64,000 nucleotides of DNA from Acanthornis magna. Taxonomy: Eukaryota; Chordata; Aves; Passeriformes; Acanthizidae. The notes beneath the pieces were generated by a model that worked only from the letters and a program-made list of their open reading frames with translations, did not search any database and had not been told where the DNA came from. Below, piece after piece: positions 1 through 11,300 of this stretch. The translations under genes and the position numbers were made by a program. The stretch covers positions 14,647,501 through 14,711,500 of the forward strand of contig JAWUZG010000029.1 of NCBI GenBank assembly GCA_036785705.1, written 5' to 3'. The first letter of the stretch is position 1. Every line of letters starts with the position of its first letter.

Positions 1-2943
1 ATAACACTGGCACAGAAACAGGAGACTATAGAGAGCATTGCTTATCAAATCCTGCTCTGTAACACCTCTGCAGTTCCACAGTCAGCATCAGGGACAATCA
101 GTCATCCAGAAGTCAGCGCCTGAAGAGGATCGAGTTGTTGAGGAATTGCTGATGGTACAATTTGATCAACAGAATTTTCCTAAGAGTGATGGCGTCTGAG
201 AAAGAAAAATACTCCTATATGTGACTTTCTTACTCTGTGTTGAATACGCAAGACTTAGTAACAAGAACAGAACCAATGCCTCAACAACTTGATCGTTGTG
301 AAACCATCACATAAACCATCACATTTCGTACTGTAACATGTGCAGCTACAACTTCTCTCAGACAATTCTCCTTTCCCATCAGCTGTTAACCAACCCCTGT
401 CAAACCATACCTTGGACTGGTGTCAGCTAGCCATTTGTAATGTTTCAAATCTATTTAACAATACCTAGCATTTTGTGTGTTGTTGTTGTTGTTGTCGTCG
501 TTTGGTTAGCTGGTTTTTAAAATCATAAGTCCGCACAACTGAACAGGACATATTGAGCTGGTATTTTTGTGTTACTATTACACTCATCTAAATGTATTTG
601 GTAACAGTTTCTTCACAGAATTCTATAGCTGTAGATCTTCAGAAATATGAATAAACACCCCTGTTTTGTTGAGGAGCTAAACAAATCCCCTGATACTTCT
701 TCCAGGTAGAACTAAAGAAAAAGCTATTTTAATACAAGCCTGAATAAAACAGAAATATTTAAATTCAATCAGATGGACAAGCTGGTTAATGAAAATGCCC
801 CTTGCAATTCAATAATGAGGTTTTTAAGTTGCCACATTTTATAAATAACTTTTATAGAGCTGTTAAAAACTAGCAAGCACATAAGCAGAATGTTTTTTCC
901 ATTCCTAGCTCTACTGCTACAAGGACTTCCCTACAGAATGACAGCGCAAGTCTGGCGCTGTAAAATTACACAATGTTTTAGAGACAAAATTTAGAGTTTT
1001 TAAATCTCCATACACAAACTTCATTAAGAAATAACTTACTTGCATACTGATTATTTTTGACCCTATTGTGATTACTTACATTTCATAAAACCAGATATAA
1101 GTGGTTTTTTGACAAATACACAGATTTTACTCACCACATGACAAAGTTGAGTCTTTAAAGTTATAGTGACTTGATTTATTGAGCAGAAATCCAAGTATCA
1201 TCTTTGTTAAGGCAGAATGCTTTGGTTGTTTTTTTCAGACTATTTCTTGTCCAGCGAGAAAACACTGGGCCAAACAGTAAGAATTATATTATAGAAAATG
1301 CTGAAAAACACTTCAAAAACTTGCTGGGGTAGTCAAGTGGAGTTAAATTCTTCTATATTAGAGAACTTATGAAAAGCTTAAAAAAGCCCTAAAAAATTAG
1401 ACTTATGTTTAACACAGAGGGCATTTTCAGACTTTTCCCCTAGCAGTGGCTGAGGATCCATGTCCGCTTACATCTATCAGGATGCATTAAGATAAACAAT
1501 ATACTGCTATATGTAATGTGCAAACTGTAAATAATGTTACATTTACTTCTTGTTTTCTGCTTTCACCAAATTTCTGAAATACTATAATAGTGGGAGTTCA
1601 CTAGACAGAACTAAATTTAGCAAAGGTACAAATTCTGTACTGAACTTCATAAAAATTAATATAACCTGAAGATGCTACCATCTATATGAAAAAAAAATAA
1701 ATTGTAATCCTGATCTGTGTCACTGCTTTTGCCTGGAAGACCATGCTTAGATATAAGATACTTCCCTCAAAAATTATGAATGAATGTTAATAAAATACAT
1801 TTGAGTAGCCGACAATGGACATTTATCAAATACTCCCCTATTAATTTCAATTTAGTATGACATTAAAAACAGATTGGAGGAAAGGACTAGCAATACATGA
1901 TACTCGAGGCACAAGAAGGCCTTATAGACAATAGAGATGTTATCCTAATTCTACACATACTTTCTGTTTAACACAGGTGAGGTAACTTTAATGAACTGGG
2001 CCAGTGCTGTTGAAAGTAAAGAAAATTCAGAAAATGGAAGAAGAAATTCAAGTCCCTAATTGTCTGTAGTAGTAGATTTCTTCTTAAAAATACTTATGTA
2101 TATTGAAAATAATTTGTCTGTCATGGCTTCTTGTTTATAAAAATAAAAGGGTAATTTAGAAGATTTAGTACAATAAAAGATTGGGCAATATATTCTGGCA
2201 GTGTCAAGTTCTGTATTCATTAAATGCACTGTAGAAATATTTGGGAAAAATCTCAGTAGCACTGAGAATTGCAGAGGTGAGACAATTAATAGTCTTCTCC
2301 AAATTTTGAAAGACTTGTTCTAAATCGGTCCTGAGACATCATGTCAAATGATTGAGTAGAAATGAGTGAGGGTTCAACTCTACTGAAGCTGCTGAAGGTA
2401 TACCACAGAATACTAAAAGCACTTCCTCTGAAAGCCTTTGCCTACTTTAATGTATGTTGACTTGCTACAATTTGACTTAATCAACTTTGGTTTTTGGTTG
2501 TCAAGACCTGTACTAATTCTACTGTAGTATTATCTAACTTCTTCATAAGGTACTACAAACACTGTATTTCTAAGTAGAGACACAGATGATGTATAATAGT
2601 GTATAAATCATTGAAAGTGCTGGACAAGGGACTGATTTTTTTCTCAGTTCAGCATGTTTGAAGAAGTTAGGTCCATCTAAATTGGAAGGTTTACTGTAGA
2701 AAATACAGACAAAAATTAGAGTATTGAACAGAAGAATTCTGTCATGGAATACCACCTCAATCTGTTTCAAGGCAGCTGAGACTAAAGAAAATATGTAAGT
2801 TTTGGTCTAACTTTTTCATAAGTGCACTGTTTTGAAAAGACACTTATTGGAAATACTGTTGAAATCTTTCATCTCACAAAAGAAAACCAGAAATGATAAC
2901 TTCAGTCACAGAGGCACAGCTTCTAGGACATATTAAATGATTA
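1..2943. other. AT-rich noncoding sequence, no gene seen
   Basis: All six frames are broken by frequent stops and the longest open stretches are under 70 codons, as expected for AT-rich noncoding DNA. I see no repeat family, exon with convincing splice sites or RNA gene. The only simple feature is a TGT-repeat near 475-502. It is probably intergenic or intronic. Confidence 0.7.
475..502. repeat. TGT trinucleotide microsatellite
   Basis: A short run of TGT/TTG units decays into GTC-GTC at its 3' edge. It is a simple-sequence repeat with no sign of function. Confidence 0.85.
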
Positions 2944-3380
2944 TCACAGAATCATAGAATGGCTTGGGTTGGAAGGGACCTTACAAATCACACAGTTTCA
3001 ACCTCCTGCCATGGGCAGGGACACCTTTCGCATGACCAAGTTGCTCAGTTCTCCAATCAGCCTGGCCTTGAACACAGCCCAGGGATACCTATCATTTCTC
3101 TGGGTAACCTGTTCCAGTGTTTCACCACCATCACAGTAAGAATTTCTTTCTGGTCTCTAATTAAAACCTACTCTCTCCAGTTAGATGCCATTTCCCCTTG
3201 TCCTCTCATAATACACTTTTAAAAAAAGTCTTTCTCCATCTTTCTTCTATGTGCTGTTCAGGTACTTCAAGCTGGAATCACGTTCTCTTCTTCTGGCTGA
3301 ACAATCCCAATTTTATTTTTCTCTTGGGAGAGGTGTTCCAACGGTTAATCATCTTACTGGCCATCACACCTCATCACCAG
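2944..3380 (-). mobile_element. CR1 LINE, 5'-truncated 3' end
   Basis: Read on the minus strand, this ends in the CR1 terminus: the plus strand opens with ATCATAGAATGG followed by GGTTGGAAGGGACC. Further in, the plus strand shows the complement of the ORF2 C-terminal and 3' untranslated region, including CCTGCCATGGGCAGGGACACC, GTAACCTGTTCCAGTG and GGCTGAACAATCCCAA. The match stays recognisable to about 3370 and then fades. Open frames over it (2959-3222 and 3198-3446, plus strand) are antisense shadows. Many substitutions and small insertions indicate an inactive copy. The left edge is firm; the right edge is uncertain by about 30 bases. Confidence 0.93.
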
Positions 3381-4762
3381 TTTCAAGATGCAGAGTTCTC
3401 AGTTGGAAAAACCGCCCATGTTTATAGGTTACTTCAATGCATCTGAAGTTCAGAACGCCAGTAGTGTCTACATAAATCCAGCCTACTCCACAACATATCG
3501 TTTAGTCCTACACAGAGAAAGAAGATACCCACTTTCCCCTTATACTCTTGTAAAAATGTTTTACATTATTATTTGAATTACTGCTATTCTTTAGATAGGC
3601 TTCTCAAAGATAGTGTATCAAAAATGTAGATCAAAGGGTGTTATCAAAATTGATCAGCAATTTATTTCATTCTGCATACAAAACTAAGTCCTTTGGAGTC
3701 ACCAACAGAAAACTGCCTTAATTTATGCATGCACGAGAATGAGCAGTGGGGAAAGAACTGTGTTATAGAAGTTCATGCATAACAGTCAAGATACAGTAAT
3801 TATCTTTGTTTTGCAGAGAACATTTGGTTCTGTGCATAACTTTTACCTTTTACATATTCATTAAGCTGTTTGTATTAAACGTTGTTTTAAAATGAGTCCA
3901 GGCTAATTTTGCTGATAAAAAAATGATTACTAGCTCTCATTATTGTTTAATGTGGTTGGCTAATTACTTGTTATTTAGACTAAAATGTTACTACTAATGT
4001 TCTGTTAATAGCCAGCACTCTTGGCTAGGCTTTTGGGATGAAATCTGTTTATGTATGTACTTGGTTATATTTCTATTCTGAAGGCCCTTGCAAATTACTA
4101 CTCAGTTTTTCGCCCATATTCAATATTTTCAGCGAGAGAAATTTATGTGGTGTGTCCCATGGTATTGCTGAAAGTCTCCTATATTTACATGCATTTGTAT
4201 GGAGTGCAAGTGAACAGTTTCCCACTACAGATTCCTGACAGGTGAATCACAAGAGGCGAAGTTTGTTCTCAGAAATAAGGTCCATTATATTTTAGTGAAA
4301 CAACATCCTGCAGTTGCTGGGGTTGGTTCACCTCGTTTGTATGCCAGCTCCTGCAAGCTGAAGTCTGGGGTTAGTCTACCTCAGATAAAGCTGACTAAAG
4401 AAATCAGCACTGCCTTTCACCTATGCGTCAAAATTATTCTGGAAACAGATTGTGGGCTTTGGCGAGGAAATAGGCAAAATGGCCCATTCAGTTTCTCTAA
4501 CAATTACTTTTTAGAAAGTTTCTTATGTTCTTATGGAGAATCGAATCACATCACATTTGGATCAACATATAGGATTGTAAAGGACCATTTACACTGTCTA
4601 TTGTCTTGTGAAATGGATGTCACACTTTTGCTGTAACCCTCTTTGACATATTTCTGTGTTATAGTCATAAACAAGATTATTTTTAAATGGAAAAATAAAT
4701 CAAATATTGCACCACTCTTGAATACACAACATATATGCAGAACAGCTGATTTTATAAAGTTT
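3381..4762. other. AT-rich noncoding sequence
   Basis: No gene or known repeat was recognised. A 113-codon plus-strand open frame at 4295-4636 has no family resemblance, no Kozak context that stands out and no exon structure; I regard it as chance. The part at 3700-4035 is listed separately as a possible conserved element. Confidence 0.6.
3700..4035. promoter_or_regulatory. Candidate conserved enhancer-like element
   Basis: Short words typical of vertebrate developmental enhancers cluster here: a homeodomain-like TAATTAT (3797-3803) directly followed by a SOX-like CTTTGTTT (3804-3811), then GGCTAATTTTGC (3901-3912), TATTGTTTAA (near 3941-3950) and GGCTAATTAC (near 3958-3967). The block lacks transposon sequence and simple repeats. 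This is a compositional judgement only, because such words are common by chance in AT-rich DNA. Cross-species conservation is needed to call it. Confidence 0.22.
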
Positions 4763-4944
4763 AACTGTATATACTTTTTAGACTGGAGTGTTAATATATC
4801 AGATATGAAAGAGCCAAAATAAATTTACCTTCTGGGAAGAATACATTTAAAAATAATTTGTAGGTTTGAGAAGATATGGTTGCATGCACAGCTGGTGAAT
4901 ACAGAAAAATCTGGAACTTATACAGATAATGGTCTATTGTATTT
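4763..4944 (+). repeat. Dispersed direct duplication, copy 1
   Basis: This segment aligns nearly end to end with 5545-5722 in the same orientation. Shared landmarks are an opening AACTGTATAT, TATCAGATATGAAAGAGC, a 23-base exact block GAAGAATACATTTAAAAATAATT (which I give here only as its first and last bases, GAAGAATACA...AATAATT) and a closing TACAGATAATGGT (4921-4933 and 5702-5714, 781 bases apart). Identity looks to be roughly three quarters to four fifths by eye. It does not match CR1 or the LTR in this window. It could be two copies of an unrecognised dispersed repeat or an old local duplication. Confidence 0.85.
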
Positions 4945-5505
4945 TTGTTTTGACCTGTTTTATAATGGAACGTTTATTTTCCCCAAGTTCAAAACAACCA
5001 TGGGCATCTTTAGTGACTCAAAGTTTGTTATTATTTGCAAGTGATAATATTAACATGTTATTCATGTAAATATTTTTTGAAAAGGGATTTCCATAAAACT
5101 AATCCATGTCTAATCTTTATGAAGCCTTTGTTGCTACAATGAAGCATATCTTCCTCCCTCCTATTTTAGAAACAATCTGATAGCTCAGATTGAGGTGGCA
5201 CCTTCACAAGAAAAAATTATTTTACTTAAGGTTTTACAGAAATTTTGATAGAACCACAGTAATTTTTGGGTCATATACATTAATAGTTACTTTCAGGCTT
5301 GCACCAACACCTTTTAGACTTTACCTATCCCACAGAAACTTGACTGAGATCAGTAGAAAATGTACTATCTTTTAAAGTCTACTTAATTTTCAAGTAGATA
5401 TGTAATACAACAAAACTTCTGCTGCTGGACATTTTGTCTATGTTCACTCATGCTCATCTGAATATATCTATATTAGATATTAAAACATTAATTAAAGAAA
5501 TGGGT

Positions 5506-5541
5506 AATATAATAATTATTATATTATTATATTACTATCAT
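5506..5541. repeat. AT-rich ATT/TTA microsatellite-like tract
   Basis: A run of TAATAATTATTATATTATTA-like sequence sits immediately before duplication copy 2. It is low complexity and may have contributed to duplication or slippage. Confidence 0.75.
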
Positions 5542-5544
5542 AAC

Positions 5545-5722
5545 AACTGTATATATATTTTTAGAGTGGAGTGTTAACATATCAGATATGAAAGAGCAGT
5601 AATAAAGTTACATTCTGTGAAGAATACATTTAAAAATAATTGGTAATTTTGAGAAAATAGTTACATATGCATTTGGTGAATGCAAAACCATTCAGATCTT
5701 ATACAGATAATGGTTTGACTAT
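5545..5722 (+). repeat. Dispersed direct duplication, copy 2
   Basis: Partner of 4763-4944 (see that entry for landmarks). Sequence outside the shared block does not match between the two copies. The homologous unit is therefore about 180 bases and is not a 781-base tandem repeat. AT-rich simple sequence lies on both sides of this copy (5506-5541 and 5719-5790) but not around copy 1. Confidence 0.85.
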
Positions 5723-5790
5723 ATAATAATCTATAATATATATATAATAATTATATGATTACTATATTAATTTACAATTAATTAAAATTC
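5719..5790. repeat. AT-rich TATA/TAATAA low-complexity tract
   Basis: A stretch of TATATATATAATAATTATAT-like sequence directly follows duplication copy 2. Simple AT-rich sequence. Confidence 0.75.
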
Positions 5791-7005
5791 ATTATTTTCC
5801 CTTTACAGCAAGAGACCAATGCTAAGATTCTTTTTACAGATTTAGAAACACAAATAAAACCACAGGGTTTTAAAACTGAGAAATAATCTACTTTGTACTT
5901 TCTTATTGCTCAGTGCTTTGTAGTGTTTCACTTTCCTGTTGATTTTCAGTATCAAGATCCTGCAAAAATTAGGATGGCTAGAATGACACTGTTTCACTGG
6001 AAGTAATTTTTTTAAACAATAGTCTTGAGAGCTCTTCTATACAATGAAAATAAGACAAGCACTTTGAAAACTCACCATAAATTATGTATGTCTCAGGTGT
6101 CAAGCAGTCAACCAACTCGTTTAATTGAGAAACGAACAAAAAACTAGGGAATGCCACGTAAAAAGTGCCTGCTTAATATAAAAATAAGTGATGTTAATGG
6201 GAATAAATATGTTTGTAGCATAGCAACTGAGGCCAATTTTCCTTAACATCTCTCTCTACTGACAGCTCTCTTTGATTTTGGATATTAGCTAGAGTTTTCA
6301 AGCTGAGAAAGGCAATTTTCTAAAATTGGCATTTTGCTCCCTCACAAACCTTAACTGTGGTAGTGATTTGCTGTGTTGCTTTGCTTCTCATGAATTATCC
6401 ACAATTGCTCCTGCTCCTTGGTCTACCCTTAAAAATATGCTACTATAAATCAGTACTTGGCCATGTGAATGGACAGCCATCTGAATTGTTGTAAACTACA
6501 TACAGGATAAAGCCAGAAAAACATGATTTGATCAAAAAATCACTCCAGATTAAAAACATTTTTTCCTCTGTAATGCTAAATTCTTCAGATTTGCTTTTAT
6601 GTTTAAAGTTTCAGCATAGGAGAAAATTTTATCAGCATAAATTTTATGTCTTTAGTTCAGACAGAATATGAACTCACAGTAGCATGAAAAATCGATTTAA
6701 GTATTAATGTTGCTAGTAAAATAGACAGTGTTTCATAGATGTAATGTCATTTGGCCCTACAAATTTACAAAATCTGTGTGATATCTCTCAGTTGTAAGAA
6801 TCCTTTACTTAATGACATGTAATGAGTGTGTGCAAGGCTTTGCTACAGCTACAGAATCTCTATAAACATGAAAAATTGACCTATTTATTTTTATACTCTT
6901 GTGAGTATGTTTAATTAATGAAATGAAATCTAGAAACTGGTGATTCAGGCTGTCGGTGGGTATGGGAACTGGCCTCACCAAAGAACTTGGTTATTTTTAG
7001 TATTT
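5791..7005. other. AT-rich noncoding sequence
   Basis: No gene, RNA gene or repeat was recognised. Stops are frequent in all frames. Confidence 0.65.
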
Positions 7006-7299
7006 CACAGAATCACAGAATAAGCTGAGTTGGAAGGGACCCACAAGGATCATCAAGTCCAGCTCCTGGCCCTGCACAGCACCATCCCCAAGAGTCACAC
7101 CACGTGCCTGATGGCGTTGTCCAAACACTTCTTGAACTCTGTCAGGTTTGGTGCTGTGACCACTTCCCTGGGGAGCTGTTCCAGTGCCCAACCACCCACT
7201 GATGGAAGAACTTTTTTCTAATATACAGCCTAAACCTCCCCTGACACCAATTCAGGCCACTCCTTCGGGTCCTGTCACTGGTCACCACAGAGAAGAGAT
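7006..7299 (-). mobile_element. CR1 LINE, 3' end fragment, well preserved
   Basis: On the plus strand it opens with CACAGAATCACAGAATAAGC and GAGTTGGAAGGGACCCACAA, the complement of a CR1 3' terminus. It continues with TCATCAAGTCCAGCTCCTGG, TCCAAACACTTCTTGAACTC, GAGCTGTTCCAGTGCCCAAC and GTCCTGTCACTGGTCACCAC. It stops abruptly after GAGAAGAGATA near 7299, a typical CR1 5' truncation. It is the least diverged minus-strand CR1 here and belongs to a different subfamily from the copy at 2944. The short open frames across it (6997-7191 minus, 7030-7221 plus) have no independent coding value. Confidence 0.95.
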
Positions 7300-7868
7300 A
7301 TAATAGTAGAATCTTATGAATGACTGTTTTCTAGATTTCATTTTGTTAATTAAAATCCTCTGTTTGTTTGCCTCCATATTATATTCTACTCTTCAAACTC
7401 AAACCTAATTTAGTTCTGAGCAATACAGTTACACAAATGTAAATCCAGTCAAGTAAGAGTCCTCCCCTCAAAGAGCCTACAATGACAGCAGGAAGACCTT
7501 GCAGTGTTCCCTTTTAATTGATCATGCAAATATAGTTTGTCACCTTGCATCTAAACAAAAAACCAAAAAAATTAGAATTGACTGTCCAAGAAAAACTGTG
7601 TTTCCAAACTACTGTTTATGTAATGTAATTTGTTGAAAGTAACAAAAAGATACAGGGAACTAATCAAAGGACCCGGATTGAAGCTAGGTTAAAATAACAG
7701 AGATGCCTAGACAATTAAACCACTGTGGATAATTGCTGGTTACTGAAAAGATCAGTCAGAAGGTTAAGTATGATTATATATTTTCTTCTTTTTGGCAATT
7801 TTTGAGTATGAAATTTGCATGTAGCTTTGGAATTTCATCTACTGATAGCTGACCATACTCATGAATCT
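7300..7868. other. Noncoding spacer between two CR1 copies
   Basis: AT-rich sequence with no recognised feature. It separates two CR1 fragments whose 3' ends point away from each other. Confidence 0.65.
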
Positions 7869-8340
7869 GAAGGACAGCTACCAAGATGATCAGAGGGATG
7901 GAGCACCTCTCTTATGAGGAAAGGATTCTCCTCTGATAAGTGGGATTGCTTAGTCTGGAAAACAGAAGGCTTTGGGGTGACCTAATTGCAGCCTTCCAGT
8001 ACCTGAACGGAACTCACAGGAAAGATGGGGCAAGATTATTTACAAGGACATGCATTGAAAGGACAAGGGAGGATGACTTCAGACTGAAAGAGAGAAGGTT
8101 TCAATTAGATATTAGGAAAAGATTATTTACTGTGAGGGTGGTAAGGCACTGGAACAGGTTGCCCAGAGAAGTTGTGGTTACCACATCTCTGGAGTTGTTT
8201 CAGGCTGGGTTGGATTGGGCTCCAAGCAACCTGACCTAGTTGAAAGTATCCTGACCACGGCAGCATGCGGGTTGGATGGACTAGATAATCTTTAAGATCC
8301 CCTTACAACCCAAATCCAAAGATTTTATGATTCTATGATA
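7869..8340 (+). mobile_element. CR1 LINE, 3' end with intact terminus
   Basis: A clear CR1 tail region on the plus strand: it opens at GAAGGACAGCTACCAAGATG, continues through GGTGACCTAATTGCAGCCTT and CACTGGAACAGGTTGCCCAG, and finishes with GATTTTATGATTCTATGATA. It holds the last roughly 100 codons of ORF2, a short 3' untranslated region and the terminal microsatellite. The 5' part of the element is missing, as in most CR1 copies. The ORF2 portion is still open (separate entry), suggesting this is one of the younger insertions in the window. Confidence 0.95.
7940..8239 (+). pseudogene. CR1 ORF2 C-terminal remnant (still open)
   Basis: This is a 99-codon open frame corresponding to the extreme C-terminus of the CR1 ORF2 polyprotein, downstream of the reverse-transcriptase domain. 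Diagnostic stretches are RRLWGDLIAAFQYLNGTHRK (residues 10-29), LKERRFQLDIRKRLFTVRVV and [11 protein letters not shown], all familiar in CR1 translations. The TAG at 8237-8239 falls where I expect the native ORF2 stop (inference). The endonuclease and reverse transcriptase are absent, so it cannot retrotranspose; its first methionine is simply the first ATG in the fragment. It is often mis-annotated as a small host gene in bird genomes. Confidence 0.88.
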
Positions 8341-11300
8341 TAACAGCTGTTTGTACAAGCATTTTATTTTCTTAACACCATCTCCATCTGGCCTAAACAA
8401 TGTGACTTTTGGGGTCGAGGATTTAATAAAATCTTCAATTAGTTTGTATACTGAAGCCAACACTGAGTGCAACACCCATTCACTAATTAGCATTTCATAC
8501 TGTGCAATGCTTGAAGATTTCTGCTGACTTGAGCTGATGGTAATTAAAATATAAGTACATAGGGCAACAGTAGAAGACCCATTGTTTATGCACTTAAGTC
8601 AGCATATTGTATTTTCCTCGAATAGATTCAATTAATCTGCAGCATTGCTTTTTCTTCTGATGTTGAGTTGGAAAATCTCATCTGTTCCCTACCTGAGGAC
8701 AGCTCATCTCTGGCTCAACCTCCCCCAAAATACCAGATAAAAGACAAAACTAAGAGGAAGCACTGTGTTAGGGAGCAGGATATAAATACCTAACATTCAT
8801 TACCATGAATCTGTCACAAAGGTTTGTCTTGAGCATATGACACACAGTAGTAAGCATCTGGGAAATAAGACACAAAAACCGTTTGTGTTGACAGTCACGA
8901 AGTATGAAGTTGCCCAAAAGGTGCTGATGTAAAGCATCCCTGCATCAGTTTTATGTTGACATTGCTGTGTTAAGGGCATCATTATCTATTGCCTCTGAAA
9001 AATTACCCAGTAATCTGAAGTATTAACTCTCAATTCTTTGTGGGGAGGGCAAAGAATGTGTGTATGTGCATACTCTGAGAATTCTAGATCCAAGGAACAT
9101 ACAAGCATTTCTTGTGGTGAGCAGTTGGAGATACAGTATGTTGTTACAATAAAATTGTTAATAAAAGATAAGTTGCAAAAGAGAAGACTTGAGGAAAACC
9201 TATTAAAACCTTCTGTTGTGATATATAAGGAAAGGAATTCAACTTGGGTTCCACAGAGGGTGAAAATCCCACCTCAGGCTTTCAGAAATTATGGCCAGAG
9301 CTCAATTAATTTCAGGAAACCTAGAATTTCTCCTGGTTGGACAGTAGCATGGACCAATCCCTTACCTCTCCCTGTGTGCATTAGCAAGTAGCAGAGCATG
9401 AGTAAGCACAGACCTGGAGTGAAAGAGTTATTGGTAAACACCTGTACTCCACCATTGCGGATGGGGGAGAGGAGCTAGGTATTCTGGATAAATTTTAGTC
9501 TAGTCCTGTAGACTTAATGCTAATTAATTGTTGGTATCCAGCAGGGCTACTACCAGAGTTGTGCTTCACTTCATTCAAAAGGGATTAAATGTGCATTACT
9601 ATATGGTCTTGTGATCTGAGCCAGAATGCAGGAAGAGCAATGACTGGCACTATCCTTTGAATGTACATGTCTGATCTGTACCATATCTGTGTAGATGCTT
9701 CTGGTGTACCAATCAGTTATTCTTTTAACTGAAATGAGATTAATGATGCTTTTGAAGTACACTAGGTCTATTAGGATGAAAGCTACTCAGTGTGGTAAAT
9801 ACCAGGTGCCTCCCTTTAAAGTCCCAGTTTGCTCGTGCAGTGTCACTGGATGAATGCAGCTTTGAGAGGAACTCCATGGGACAGTTGTACAACCGCATTT
9901 CATACTATGCAAGCAATTTAGGACTAGATACATCAGCAATGCACTCCAGCTGTTTTACAATATTCCCACAGCACAAAGAGGTCATAAAACCAATTTAACT
10001 AGTCTGTTAAGTCTGGTTCATGGCTGCTTTGTGCCAACAGGCACAAAGCCACTGAAATGTATTGGTGAGTTTGTCCTGTATTCCATCTTCAAAACAATAG
10101 AAAACCTTCAAATAGTCTCACCTGAAGTGATGCATTGTTACATATGACAAAGTATCAACCTACCTGGAAACCTTGTTGCAAAGTGGAAACACAAATAGAA
10201 GGAAATTGCTCATTGGTAAAAAGAATGAAAATACCATACAAAATGGGGTTCATTCTCTGTTTCCAGTTCACCTATCATTGGTGTTCAACAAAAGAGAGAA
10301 CATTCCCACCTGCCACAAAGGCATGTAGAGCTGGTAGCAGTTAAGACAGACTTTCTCCATTCTACCAGGAAGCATTTACTGAAGCTATTAGAATTCAAAC
10401 AGGCTCTGCTGGGCACTGAGTTTTATTCTTACTTGTTTTAAAAGTATACAGCAGGAGGTCTTGAAAACACAGATACTTCAACACCGTTGGAGATATTTTC
10501 TGAAGTCTACTTTTTCCCCAAAGGATATGAAAAATACTGTTTCATTGACTGAGAAAACTTTATGCATCTAGTGTTACAATATATGGAGTCCTTGCATGGC
10601 AAGTGCAACATTAAGCCCACTAAAATAATAATTTCTTCAACCATTTCTAAAAAAAATATAATGATAATATCATATGCTTGCAAATGTTCTTTTACATTGA
10701 GGTAATTCAATTTCCTTTCCTTAACAACCACGTAGGCTAAAATAGTCTACTTTAAAGACATTAACTATGTTGTGTTTAATCCATACAAAGATATTAAAAA
10801 AAGCAGTATGTTTACTAGGATCTTATAGGCTTGCTGAAAGGGTGGCACTTCTCACAGGATGGACTTAAATATACACATTTAGTACAGACAATTCTTTAGT
10901 ATGAGATAATTTTCAGGGGAAAAGAGTAGTATTCATTTTTTTAGCTGCATACCTGCATTCCACCAAATAAATACTATCCTTAGTTGCACTCATAAGATAA
11001 CCAAGCCAAGGAAACGTAAAGGGCTCTTGCGGGTTAGACTTTTTATTGTCCCACTTTTTCCTGACTCCTCATTCACTTATCCTAAGTAAATGACCTGTTA
11101 GTAGAGAGGTAACATCTACTGTTTTTCCTAGTTGCCTAGATCTCTTCAGTCAATAACAGTAGCTGTAGCAACCTTAAGCTACTTGCATTTGGGTAGGTAA
11201 ATCTAGCTACAGAGAAATGTCAGAAAGAGAAGCTGCCCTTCATCTTTGAAATAATGAGTCTGGCCACATATGATGCTAGATTTAAGTAAACTGCAAATTT

